Origin: JACCWM01 sp040393065
GTDB lineage: Bacteria; Myxococcota_A; Bradymonadia; Bradymonadales; Bradymonadaceae
Length of the DNA stretch: 64,000 bases
Assembly (NCBI GenBank): GCA_040393065.1
Contig: JBEBUW010000009.1
Coordinates: 8,283 to 72,282, forward strand
Direction of reading: 5' to 3'
The position numbers and the translations under genes are program-made. Below are positions 44,608-52,840 of the stretch, in pieces. The notes under the pieces were generated by a model. The model was not told where the DNA came from, ran no database searches, and saw only the letters and a program-made list of their open reading frames with translations. The first letter of the stretch is position 1. Every line of letters begins with the position of its first letter.

Positions 44608-45210
44608 TCACACAATCGCAACCGACGAGGTGTCCATTGAAGTCTGCTCCAGTGAATCAAGTTCCTGCTGAGTTATTCTTTCGTAGAAGACTCCATCTTC
44701 TTCAGGGACCACGGCTTCGGTTAATTGAAGGCTGGACAACATTTCTTGGATTATTTCGCCAGCGAGTTTATCGATCCAGTATGGCGCTGAGTTGCCCTTT
44801 CCAGCCGGTTTATTATTGCCATGATGGAATGACAAAGGATGCGTAGCGTCTACTGCATGAACCCATTCATGAATCAGGGTACTCGCAATTTCCGAAACAG
44901 GTCGATCTAGCCGCCTGACGTTGAGGTAGACGTTCTCTGGCTTGCCGAGGTAGGTCCAACCGAGAACTCTTCGCCATGCCTTCTTAATCTTCACGTTGAC
45001 GATTACCGGAGAAGAATAAAGGATCTCCGCGAGAGCTGCAGGCGTGACTTCCTTGTCCGTAAATTTAGCATCAAATGGCTCGGTTTTCGCGGCGATGCGC
45101 TCATAGAAACCCTTGTGTGAAGTGACTGCATTTGCAAGTCCGATTGCAACGTCGACCCCCTCTACTACACTTTTCGAGTATCCAGAATAATCAGAAACAA
45201 AGCGACTCAT
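44608..45210 (-). CDS. Putative zinc metallopeptidase (HExxH) of unknown family
   Basis: 200 aa. A single clear signature, TLIHEWVHAVD (His114, Glu115, His118), is the HExxH zinc motif; a downstream HPLSFHHGNN could supply the third ligand. No signal peptide or membrane segment. The flanking parts match no family I recognise. The start is decided by AAGGAG 6-11 nt before ATG 45210; a longer frame reaches 45276. It is divergent from the metallophosphoesterase gene across 387 nt, and both have lower GC than the PPP operon. Catalytic activity is inferred from the motif alone. Confidence 0.7.
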   Translation of the reverse strand: MSRFVSDYSGYSKSVVEGVDVAIGLANAVTSHKGFYERIAAKTEPFDAKFTDKEVTPAALAEILYSSPVIVNVKIKKAWRRVLGWTYLGKPENVYLNVRRLDRPVSEIASTLIHEWVHAVDATHPLSFHHGNNKPAGKGNSAPYWIDKLAGEIIQEMLSSLQLTEAVVPEEDGVFYERITQQELDSLEQTSMDTSSVAIV

Positions 45211-45597
45211 AAGCTGCTCCTTAGCTGTAATAGTAAATGAAATGTTTGTTAACCCCCCCCCATTTAAGACCCACAAGGTTTTTTGACTTTATGTCGGTTG
45301 GTTTTCTAGGTCAAGTTGAAAGTTTAGAGAATTATCCGGTATCGGTTTTGTTTCACCAGGTCGATTCACGAATCAGAATAGAATGGACTTCGAAGAAAGA
45401 AGTCTCGTACGCTCTTCCCAATTGACTTTTCATAGTTGTCCGGGCTTACTGGACTCGCTTTACTTTTAGCGAAACATCCCAAACCAAGGCGAGCCAAACG
45501 CTTTGCCGCGAAGATGTAATTTTCTGTGATGCGGGTATGCAGGACGAACCTTAAGGGACAGGTGCGCCTCATTTCCCGCCAATAACCTGGAGCAAAC
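45211..45597. other. 387-nt divergent intergenic region with poly-C tract
   Basis: Lies between the HExxH gene and the metallophosphoesterase gene. Contains a run of nine C at about 45253-45261. A 62-codon plus-strand frame from 45237 lacks a ribosome site. No terminator or RNA gene recognised. Confidence 0.5.
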
Positions 45598-47490
45598 ATG
45601 CTTGTCGTCGTAAGTGATCTTCATTTGCAGCATACATCTCACGATTCGGTGCGCTTCAAGCGTGGCGAAAAATATTTCGAGACGGGCGTGCATCGCAATG
45701 TTACCGCCGGTGCATTTCGATTGCTTTTCGAGACGATCATTACTCGTGTCGAGCGCATGCGTGCAAAAAACAAGCATTCAAGTGCAGAAATAATGATCGA
45801 CCTGGTCTTTGCCGGCGACATCTTCGAGATTCACCGCACACCTCTGTGGTTTGACTACAGCCAGAAGGCTGATGTCCGTCCTTATGCGGCAGACCCGACC
45901 CAGGACACTGCACTGCAAGTCAAAGTTGAAGAAATTTTGAAGGCCATTGAAGCCGAGAATAGCGTAGCGCTCGCGGCGCTTCGTACGTTCGTAACCGATA
46001 AAAAGGTCGAACGGCATGATGAGACGAAGAATCTCGACTCAAATGTTAAAATCAAGGTGCACTTCATTCCTGGGAATCATGACCGTGTCGTCAATGCATG
46101 GGACTCAACCAGGACAATGGTCCGCCGCATGTTGCGTATCGATCTCGAGGAAGAGGAAGAGGGTGAATTTAAAAACACCTTCACTCGTTCCGCTGCCGAC
46201 GGGTACGCTTCCGGAGTCTTAATTCGCCACGGACATGAGTACGATGCACACAATTTCCCTTTACCTATTGGCAACGGCAAGAATCAATCGCTCAACGCTG
46301 GCTTAGATGACTATTTAAAGCCTTGCTTAGGCGATTATGTAACCATTGACATCGCAACCAGGCTCGCCATGGCGTTCCGCGCTCACAACGGAGCAAAGTT
46401 GCGCGATCCGGACAATAAACAGTACCGTCAGCTCTACAATGCGCTCAATGAGTTTGATGATGTTCGCCCCATGTCTCTTCTTTTGACTTATCTTCAGCAG
46501 CAGTTTGCCGATGGCAGTGACGAACTGAACGAGGCTATCCTTCCGGTAGTCCACGATACCTACGTAGAGACATGCGCGAGTCCCTTCTTCATTAAAGAGG
46601 CTAAGAAACATAAGCTGGACACATATTTCACAGGTATCATCAAAGAGATTGGCTCTCCGATGATTCGTCAGCCGTATCTTTACAAGATTCTTGATAAATT
46701 CGTGAAGCGAGGTTTCACGACTAAGTCCAAGGCAACAAAAGGTCCTGCGCATTTTGCCCAGTACGATACGGACAACAGCCATCAAATCGTTATAGCCGGT
46801 CACACGCATCATCCTGAGTGTGTGCCGATGCCGCCAAAGGGTGAAAAGCCCTGCATGTACATCAATTCCGGCACTTGGCGAACCAGTATCCCTTGTGGTG
46901 TAGAAAAAACATTCGGACGGATTCGCGATTATACGATGGTGTTTTGCTATAGCGATTCGGAGCGAAAGGGATTCAGTGACCATCGTCAATTTGAGAGTTG
47001 GATGGGGCATCTTTCCGAGGAGAAAAGCGGACCGTATACCGAAGAGGTGACCGAGCTGCTTCAGCCTACGCAGAGGCAGGTCGTCCGCTTCACGCAATGT
47101 AAGGTGGGCAAGCTCAAGGAACGGGGGAAAGCCGAGCTCCGGCTTCGATTCGGGGTAGATGATCAGGAACTAGTTTTCGATAGGAATAAGGTACTTAACG
47201 ACAATGTGTTTCCATTGAACGATTCAAACACGGTGGAGCTTGATCCAAACCTGGATGGTGAGCTTTGGGCGTGGGGCTGTGAAAAAGACTTGGGACTTGA
47301 TGATCCGCTTCCATGGGCGCTACAGCGCCTGCCCCGGCAAACCGATGGTGCTTTCGAGAACGGCGCGGGAGTCTTGTACCTTCGGAACCATCAAGGGATA
47401 GCTATTGAACTGTCCTATGAGGTGATGGTCATACCAAGCGTTGTCAAAGGAGCCGTAGCACAACCTGCTATGGCAGATGCGATTCCGTGA
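45598..47490 (+). CDS. Large metallophosphoesterase-domain protein
   Basis: 630 aa. The calcineurin-like metal ligands are in order: D-x-H (Asp7, His9), GD (Asp74 in FAGDIFE), GNHD (159-162), His in RHGHEYDAHN and GHTHHPE (around residue 402). Thus a dinuclear phosphoesterase site is complete. Large insertions between the blocks and a 200-residue C-terminal beta-rich extension set it apart from short phosphodiesterases. The substrate is unknown; nuclease or phosphatase are both possible. No signal peptide. CTGGAG precedes the ATG. The island position and divergent HExxH neighbour hint at an accessory pair, but that is inference. Confidence 0.85.
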   Translation: MLVVVSDLHLQHTSHDSVRFKRGEKYFETGVHRNVTAGAFRLLFETIITRVERMRAKNKHSSAEIMIDLVFAGDIFEIHRTPLWFDYSQKADVRPYAADPTQDTALQVKVEEILKAIEAENSVALAALRTFVTDKKVERHDETKNLDSNVKIKVHFIPGNHDRVVNAWDSTRTMVRRMLRIDLEEEEEGEFKNTFTRSAADGYASGVLIRHGHEYDAHNFPLPIGNGKNQSLNAGLDDYLKPCLGDYVTIDIATRLAMAFRAHNGAKLRDPDNKQYRQLYNALNEFDDVRPMSLLLTYLQQQFADGSDELNEAILPVVHDTYVETCASPFFIKEAKKHKLDTYFTGIIKEIGSPMIRQPYLYKILDKFVKRGFTTKSKATKGPAHFAQYDTDNSHQIVIAGHTHHPECVPMPPKGEKPCMYINSGTWRTSIPCGVEKTFGRIRDYTMVFCYSDSERKGFSDHRQFESWMGHLSEEKSGPYTEEVTELLQPTQRQVVRFTQCKVGKLKERGKAELRLRFGVDDQELVFDRNKVLNDNVFPLNDSNTVELDPNLDGELWAWGCEKDLGLDDPLPWALQRLPRQTDGAFENGAGVLYLRNHQGIAIELSYEVMVIPSVVKGAVAQPAMADAIP

Positions 47491-47890
47491 ATATGTCGCC
47501 TCATCGACTTCCTGAAGAATAGGCAAATCCTCATCTCCGCTTATTAGTACGGATAAGCATGCGCGATGAAGGACGAAGGTTGGTAGTGATGTAAGGACAG
47601 CGCCCGAAAACATGTAAACAGGAACCGACCCAAGCCCAAGAGTGACTTCTGTAGAGAGGTTGCCTGGGCTTTTTTTGTGACGTTTTTGAGTCAGAATTTG
47701 ACTAAGGCGGTGCTGTAATAGATGTCGGAACCGACGTTCACTTCATGGATGCCGGGGGGATTGGCGAGGCCGGTGCGATACAAGCAGGGAGGAATGGGGC
47801 TGTGGGTAAAGGATTTGCGTGGTGTGGCCAGGGCATTTTTGGGAATGGGTGGTTTGTGACGTCACACCAGCCCACCGCCGACAGAACTGT
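47491..47890. other. 400-nt gap after the metallophosphoesterase gene
   Basis: Holds the terminator at 47633-47677. A 62-codon frame at 47745 has no ribosome site or recognisable sequence. Nothing else seen. Confidence 0.5.
47633..47677 (+). terminator. Terminator-like hairpin with T-run
   Basis: AGCCCA (47633-47638) pairs with TGGGCT (47665-47670), followed by seven T. The stem is short with a long loop; it could end the metallophosphoesterase transcript. Confidence 0.6.
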
Positions 47891-48583
47891 TCACCAGTGC
47901 GACGAGGCGTTTTCGAGCTGTGCCGATTCCTGAGGCTGGTAGGCCAGAAGCCTGGTTTTCTTGTTCTGATTGATGATGGCGTGTGCGCAATCGGCGAGTG
48001 CCTGGAGACGCTCAGGAATGAGCCCCTGGTTTTTGAAGATAGGACTCATGTATTCGAGCGTCAGAATGCCGTTCTGGAAACGAAAGTCGGCGCAGAGTTT
48101 TCGCAGGTTGAGAAAATTTCGTCGGACTTCCGGGCACGCGAATAGCTCAAGAGCGTCTTGCCGGGAGCGGGCGCGGATGATGAAGGCGCGGTCGAAGTCC
48201 TCATAACCGGTCTGGATATCCTCGGCCCCAAACATTTTCGAGATTTTCGCCATGGTACCTTCCGGCAGGACTTCCAGGCCATCGATGGTGTTGGCCTCGT
48301 CGAGCAAGACCTCGTAGAGCGTCGAAATGACGATGGCATCGCCCGCCTGCTGGGCCTCGTCCTGGATGTTGACGTTGACCCCTTGATAGGTGCCGTACAC
48401 CCAGCCGCCCTTGTGCGTGTCAAAGTTCTGCTCGGTGAAGGTCAACTGAAGCCGGTCCGACATGGCCTGCAACTCTTTGGGAGAACCAGACTTACCAAAG
48501 GCCCCTTCCGAGGTCTTGTAGGCTTTATAAAGCGCGAACCCCCCGATGATGAGGGTCGGCAGTAGAGCGATAAGTTTCAACAT
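47891..48583 (-). CDS. Membrane-anchored protein of unknown function
   Basis: 230 aa. One N-terminal transmembrane helix (LKLIALLPTLIIGGFALYKAY), then a soluble alpha/beta domain with no catalytic motif. Repeated acidic/aromatic segments such as GYEDFDRAFIIRARS are reminiscent of small-membrane-anchored domains found as hypothetical proteins in delta-proteobacteria. ATG 48583 has GGAGA about 10 nt upstream; the frame also has TTG 48589. It stands alone and is transcribed towards the metallophosphoesterase gene. No function is proposed. Confidence 0.75.
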   Translation of the reverse strand: MLKLIALLPTLIIGGFALYKAYKTSEGAFGKSGSPKELQAMSDRLQLTFTEQNFDTHKGGWVYGTYQGVNVNIQDEAQQAGDAIVISTLYEVLLDEANTIDGLEVLPEGTMAKISKMFGAEDIQTGYEDFDRAFIIRARSRQDALELFACPEVRRNFLNLRKLCADFRFQNGILTLEYMSPIFKNQGLIPERLQALADCAHAIINQNKKTRLLAYQPQESAQLENASSHW

Positions 48584-48865
48584 ACGCAACGTCTCCGGTT
48601 GTTTTTGGCCTGCACACTGCCCCGCAGGCTACCACGAGATGTTGGGGATGGGGAGGGGGTGGGTGTTCGTGCGTGGTCCGGCCGGGTGAGTTTGATAAGG
48701 GATCAATAAATAGGCGAAGCGTTACAAATGAACGGCTAAAGTTCTGTGTTGTAACGAAGCTGTCGATAATGGTTTTCTTGGGTTGTTGAGTTTGTTTAAG
48801 TTTAAGTGGTTGATATGTATTAGGATTTGGGTGTTTGATGGGTGCGGTATTGTCGGTGGTTGTGC

Positions 48866-48894
48866 TTGACTATCAGGAAAAAGGTGCCTACTTT
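48866..48894 (+). promoter_or_regulatory. Sigma-70-like promoter of the abiF RNA
   Basis: TTGACT (48866-48871), 17-nt spacer, TACTTT (48889-48894). It is placed so that transcription begins a few bases before the hairpin at 48907. Confidence 0.6.
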
Positions 48895-48956
48895 ACCCCC
48901 CAGCACACCCGCCGGGCCTCTGTCGCAAGACATGCTATCCTACGGCGGGTTTTTTA
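48895..48956 (+). ncRNA. abiF RNA-type hairpin RNA upstream of an AbiF gene
   Basis: Directly after the promoter, ACCCGCCG (48907-48914) pairs with CGGCGGGT (48943-48950), loop of 28 nt, then a T-run (48950-48956). It is both a small structured RNA of about 55-60 nt and an intrinsic terminator, placed 51 nt before an Abi_2/AbiF HEPN gene. The position and the CGCAAGACATGCTATCC loop sequence resemble the abiF RNA motif known from comparative genomics upstream of abiF genes. By that analogy it is the antitoxin or guide-like partner of the RNase. Assigned by recall of motif and context, not by a covariance-model search. Confidence 0.72.
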
Positions 48957-49006
48957 TTTCTTGTTCTACATGATGGAAAAGGCGCTTAGCGCAAATTGAG
49001 AGCTGT

Positions 49007-49912
49007 ATGAAGTTCACAAAACCAGCAATGACATTCGAAGAACAGGCGGGATTACTCATCAGTCGCGGCCTGGATGCCGATCCTGAGCGTCTTGCGAGAA
49101 AGCTTTCATCAGTAAACTACTACCGGTTGAGTGCCTATTGCCTGCCATTTTGCGAAGCAGAGCATCAGTTCCGGCCGGGGACTACGTTTGACTCGATCTG
49201 GAGTCTATACGATTTTGATCGCAAGCTCCGACTCCATATCATGGATGCCCTCGAGCGTATTGAGGTCGCCATTCGCACGCGGCTTGCTTACCACCTTGCC
49301 CATCGAAGTGGCCCATTTGGGTATGTAAACGAAATCTGGCCTGGTAATCAGAGAGAATGGGCTCGATTTTTCGGTGATATGGAAAAGGAACTTAGCAAAT
49401 CAAGGGAGACTTTTATTGCACATTTCCGCAGTCGATATTCCGATCAACATAAGTATCCACCCATCTGGGTTGCCTCGGAGATTCTTACCTTCGGAGGGAC
49501 GGTTTCCTTGTTTCGGGGAGCGCCACGAGATGTTCAGAACGACGTCGCTAATGTCTTCGGCCTGTCAGCCAAGGTGATGAAGTCCTGGCTTCTTTGCCTC
49601 AATACGGTCCGAAATATCTGCGCTCATCATGGCCGGATGTGGAATCGAGTTCTGGGCATTAAGCCAATGTTGCCGAGAGCCGCTCAATATCCGGAGTGGA
49701 AGCACATTGCACCGGTCGCAAATGATCGTGTGTTCATCGCACTGACAATGCTGTCACATATGGTCTATGCCATTATGCCTCGAAGCGGGTGGTCACAAAG
49801 AACGCGTGAGTTGCTCGTCGGATACCCGCAGGTTGATCTCAAGGCTATGGGGTTCCCCGAGCGGTGGGAGGAGCATCCTGTGTGGGCGCGGATGTTGTTA
49901 AGTTCCGAATAA
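49007..49912 (+). CDS. abiF: AbiF/AbiD-family HEPN abortive infection protein
   Basis: 301 aa of the Abi_2 family. The N-terminus has MTFEEQAGLLISRGL and VNYYRLSAYCLPF, with YDFDRKLRLHIMDALERIEVAIRTRLAYHLA in the next helices, as in AbiD/F proteins. The HEPN RNase motif R-x4-H is Arg202-NICA-His207 (RNICAHHGRMWNR). It is therefore predicted to be a metal-independent ribonuclease that stops infected cells, held in check by the hairpin RNA just upstream. GAGAG lies before ATG 49007. It is 76 nt upstream of the convergent HsdM/S24 chimeric gene. No phage integrase is near. Confidence 0.9.
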   Translation: MKFTKPAMTFEEQAGLLISRGLDADPERLARKLSSVNYYRLSAYCLPFCEAEHQFRPGTTFDSIWSLYDFDRKLRLHIMDALERIEVAIRTRLAYHLAHRSGPFGYVNEIWPGNQREWARFFGDMEKELSKSRETFIAHFRSRYSDQHKYPPIWVASEILTFGGTVSLFRGAPRDVQNDVANVFGLSAKVMKSWLLCLNTVRNICAHHGRMWNRVLGIKPMLPRAAQYPEWKHIAPVANDRVFIALTMLSHMVYAIMPRSGWSQRTRELLVGYPQVDLKAMGFPERWEEHPVWARMLLSSE

Positions 49913-49987
49913 ATACGGCTGTTGAAGTACCCCTCAGAGCTGAACGAAAATTTTTGCGTACGGCTACATGTACTTTCCTCAAAAGCA

Positions 49988-50491
49988 TCACCCCAACACC
50001 TCCACAAGCTCCGCGATGATGCTGAGCTCGCCGTCGTTGTTGTCGTCGATGACGATCGGCTGGAACGACGGGTCGTGGGAGTCCGGTTTGAGGCGGATGG
50101 TGGCGTGGCGCCAGCTGTCGTTGTCGGTGAAGACCTTTTCGGATTCGTAGACTTTGACGGTGTAGCGGCCGCCGTGGTCGGGGTCGGTGATGGCGTGGTG
50201 TTGGGCCAGGACGACTTGGTTCTGGCGGGTGCCGGTGGGGTGGGTGCGCCAGATGCACCAGGCGCCGTTGGGGATGCGGCGGATCATGGATTCGCCAGTG
50301 GCCTGGGCAACGAAGAGGCCGGGGCCAGGTTGGCTGGCGCGTTTTTCTCTGGTGAGTTCTTCGTCATCGAGCTCCTGGATGAAGAGCAGGTAGGAAATTT
50401 GCTCGATGCCAGTGAGGGAATTGCTGATGCCGTTGCTCCAGAAGGTGGGGTGATAGCGGTCCACGTGGTTGTTGAGGTCGCCGGTAATCAT
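49988..50491 (-). pseudogene. HsdM N-terminus fused to an S24 peptidase-like C-terminus (probable deletion remnant)
   Basis: 167-aa open frame made of two unrelated ends. Residues 1-52 (DRYHPTFWSNGISNSLTGIE, FIQELDDEEL) match the N-terminal helical region of type I restriction methylase HsdM. Residues about 59-167 resemble an S24/LexA-UmuD-type domain (VAQATGESMIRRIPNGAWCI, then YTVKVYESEKV), with the Ser68/Lys113 dyad kept. The hybrid could come from an internal in-frame deletion across a lost restriction operon. The frame itself is intact (start ATG 50491; GAGGTG upstream), so it may still be translated. The S24 half could retain self-cleavage. Confidence 0.6.
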
Positions 50492-51291
50492 CGGGGCACC
50501 TCGGCAAGCATCGCGTACGTCTTGTTACACATGATTTTACTCCAGGTACTACGTTGGATTTCCCCCGTGATGAGGAGTGATAGGTATGTGTTCAGGAAGG
50601 TAGCAAGGTGGAGACTGTTCTGGCAATCGGATTGTGTGATTTGTGGTGTGGGAAGAATGGCGCACGCGAAGAATCGGTAGTGTGCCGTGGGGTGTTTGGC
50701 CGGGGGCCGGGGTTATGCAAACCGTGCAAATTTTGGCTCGAGAGGCGGTGTGGAGGGCATTTTTTGTCTTTCGAGGCGGGTCGAGCCGTAGGCGGGAGAG
50801 CGTTTTTGGGCGCGGTCGGGGTGTCGAGCTGGCAAGTTTGCACGGTTTGGGTGCGCGGTTTGTGGTGTCGAGCCGGCGGGGGAGGCAAAAAACAGGCGCG
50901 GTCGGGGTGTTGAGAGGTGCGGGTGGGGCAAAAAACAGGCGCGGTCGGGGTGTTGAGCTGGCGCGTTTTTGCGGTTTGGGTGAGCGGTTTGCGGTGTCGA
51001 GCTGGCAGGGGAGGCAAAAAGTGGTCTTCTTGGGTGGTGTCGAGCTGCTTCGCGAGCGCGTTTTTGGTCTTCTTGGGTGGTGTCGAGCCGTTTTGCGCAC
51101 GGACGGGTTGCCTGCCCTGTCAGCTTGTGGCAGGGTCTGAACTCATCAACGAACTAGCTCGGGGTGTCCGAGCGCACGTGGGACCTGTTTGTAGCTGCTG
51201 AAGTGCTGGCTTGTAGCCAATGGGGGTTATCAAGTCAGAGTCGTCGCTGTCGGCGGGTGGGTTTGCGTGCTGAACAAAAGGGGCAAGAATC
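50492..51291. repeat. GC-rich imperfect direct repeats in an 800-nt gap
   Basis: GCGCGGTCGGGGTGT recurs at 50810, 50896 and 50939. Around it, GGTTTGGGTG..GCGGTTTG...GTGTCGAGC..GGC and GGGGAGGCAAAAA recur near 50841-50890 and 50971-51020, and GGTCTTCTTGGGTGGTGTCGAGC near 51022 and 51065. Frames of up to 165 codons run through it but only encode repeat-derived Arg/Gly/Ala/Val text. No gene called. Confidence 0.75.
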
Positions 51292-52149
51292 ATGGCACTG
51301 AAGGATTTGAGTTTGGAAGCAATGGTCAGTGTTTCGGAGCGGCTTCTCAATCCGCCGGCGAATCGTCCGCAGCCGCAGAACAAGGACGAGATGTACAGCG
51401 GTGTTTTGGTGCTGCAGCGTGCGCATAACAATCTGGTTGCGCTGAACAAGCGGGAGGGCGAGGTGAGCCGGTTGACGGCGCAATACACGGAGCAGCTGGC
51501 GGATCTGGATCGGGAGCATGACCGGTGTTCACGTGTGCTGTACCGGGCGTTGGAAGCGTCTGCGGATATTGCCGAAGATCCGGTGGTGGCCGACAAGTGT
51601 CGGGAGGCGATGGGCGTGCTGCATCCGAATGGCCTGTCGGTCAATCAGCTCTCGTACACGGAGCAGGCCGGCAACACGATGCGTGTGGCGCAGCGGGTCA
51701 CGCCGGATCTTCGGCCGCTGCTGGCGATGACGACGCTGGTCGGCATTCCGCTGGATACCGTGCTGGACCGGTGGCTGGCGGCCGGCAAAAAGCTGGGTGA
51801 ACTGCAGGCGGAGCGCGATACGCTGAACACCGACCACGATCCGAACCGGGTCACGCCGGCGATCTTGTTGGATGCCCGCAACAGGTGGATTGGCGCCGCG
51901 AATGCGTTTATTTCGGCGCTCAATACCACCGATTATACCGAGGAAGAAAAGACCGCGATTCTGGCGCATCTGCGTGCGGTCGAGGCGCAGGCCATGAAGC
52001 GGCGCGCGTCGGGAGGTGCCGGGACTGCGGATACTTCGGATGCTTCGGATACGGCGGATGTGTCGGATGTGTCGGATGTGGCCGAGGCACAGGGCGCGAC
52101 CGTGGTGCCGCTCGCGGATTTTCAGGAAGACGAGGTCGTCGAGTCGTAA
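51292..52149 (+). CDS. Helical protein of unknown function
   Basis: 285 aa, mostly alpha-helical, without signal peptide or membrane segment. The central part has regular charged heptads (LQRAHNNLVALNKREGEVSRL, LADLDREHDRCSRVL). The C-terminal 50 residues are a low-complexity Asp/Ser/Ala/Val/Thr tail (TADTSDASDTADVSDVSDVAEA), then an acidic end. The gene is flanked by GC-rich repeats on both sides but is itself a good frame with GGGGCAAG before its ATG and a strong terminator 35 nt after the stop, so it is probably real. Nothing recognised; no function proposed. Confidence 0.65.
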   Translation: MALKDLSLEAMVSVSERLLNPPANRPQPQNKDEMYSGVLVLQRAHNNLVALNKREGEVSRLTAQYTEQLADLDREHDRCSRVLYRALEASADIAEDPVVADKCREAMGVLHPNGLSVNQLSYTEQAGNTMRVAQRVTPDLRPLLAMTTLVGIPLDTVLDRWLAAGKKLGELQAERDTLNTDHDPNRVTPAILLDARNRWIGAANAFISALNTTDYTEEEKTAILAHLRAVEAQAMKRRASGGAGTADTSDASDTADVSDVSDVAEAQGATVVPLADFQEDEVVES

Positions 52150-52182
52150 GATCGTTGATGAGTAGGATGCGTTGAGGTGGTG

Positions 52183-52219
52183 AAAAATCCCCCGGAGAGG
52201 TTCTCCGGGGGATTTTTTT
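52183..52219 (+). terminator. Intrinsic terminator
   Basis: AAATCCCCCGGAGA (52185-52198) pairs with TCTCCGGGGGATTT (52202-52215) around a 3-nt loop, followed by T-rich sequence. It ends the helical-protein gene. Confidence 0.92.
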
Positions 52220-52259
52220 GTGTGGGGGCGCGTGCGGTAATGAGAGGGGATGGGTGGTT

Positions 52260-52600
52260 TGCGGCGTGGTGGGTAGAGGTGTTGGGTGATGTGCGGCGTG
52301 GTGGTGATCGGAGAATTGGGTGGTGTGCGGCGTGGTGGTGATCGGAGAATTGGGTGGTGTGCGGCGTGGTGGGTAGAGGTGTTGGGTGATGTGCGGCGTG
52401 GTGATCGGAGAATTGGGTGGTGTGCGGCGTGGTGATCGGAGAATTGGGTGGTGTGCGGCGCCCCCAGGGCCAGAGGCCCAGGGCTAGCACAACGCCGACG
52501 CGCTCCGCTGGGGCCAGAGGCCCCGCTGCGCGTGGTGGACGTGGGCGGTGGGCGGTGTGGTGGTCGGTCGGGATTGGGCGGTGTGCGGCGTCATGCCTGG
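52260..52600. repeat. 31-34 bp tandem-like repeats
   Basis: TGCGGCGTGG-like cores at 52260, 52292, 52326, 52360, 52392, 52423 and 52454, with interleaved GGTGATCGGAGAATTGGG and GTGGGTAGAGGTGTTGGG elements. After 52460 follow GGGCCAGAGGCCC and GGGGCCAGAGGCCCC palindromes (about 52468-52530) and a further diverged GTGTGCGGCGTCATG near 52584. Non-coding. Confidence 0.85.
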
Positions 52601-52696
52601 GGTTTGAAATATACTATATTTGGTATATGTTTCTCTGGTGTCTGGCTTGCGATAGCGAGGTTCATTTTGGGAAATCGGATTAAAAGATTTATCACC

Positions 52697-52801
52697 TATG
52701 AGGAGCTGGTATCGCCGCCAATGGGGACGGAAGCGAGGCGGCAGGCGGGGTTTTTGCTGCGCTCTCTGCAGAAGCGTTTGAAAGAGTGGATTGAAAACTG
52801 A
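52697..52801 (+). pseudogene. Decayed HigB (phage Gp49-like) toxin fragment
   Basis: The translated segment YEELVSPPMGTEARRQAGFLLRSLQ resembles the start of Gp49-type HigB toxins, which continue into a PHSRPMPSIG...CHELRI core. Here the similarity stops after LQ; a short KRLKEWIEN tail and a stop follow, so the catalytic RelE-like part is gone. It lies 39 nt upstream of an intact antitoxin, in the usual higB-higA order. The upstream part of the frame runs through low-complexity repeats. Assigned by eye from the family pattern. Confidence 0.6.
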
Positions 52802-52840
52802 GACGCGAACCTTTTACGTGAATCGCAAGGAGAAGAAGCA

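Larger units (their letters stand above)
48584..49006. other. 423-nt gap upstream of the AbiF gene
   Basis: 48600-48860 has no recognisable element; the rest holds the abiF-type promoter and hairpin RNA listed separately. Confidence 0.6.

Noticed and set aside
50643..51140. A 165-codon plus-strand frame in the repeat region
   Set aside because: Its sequence is entirely repeat-derived, with no ribosome site and no conserved domain.
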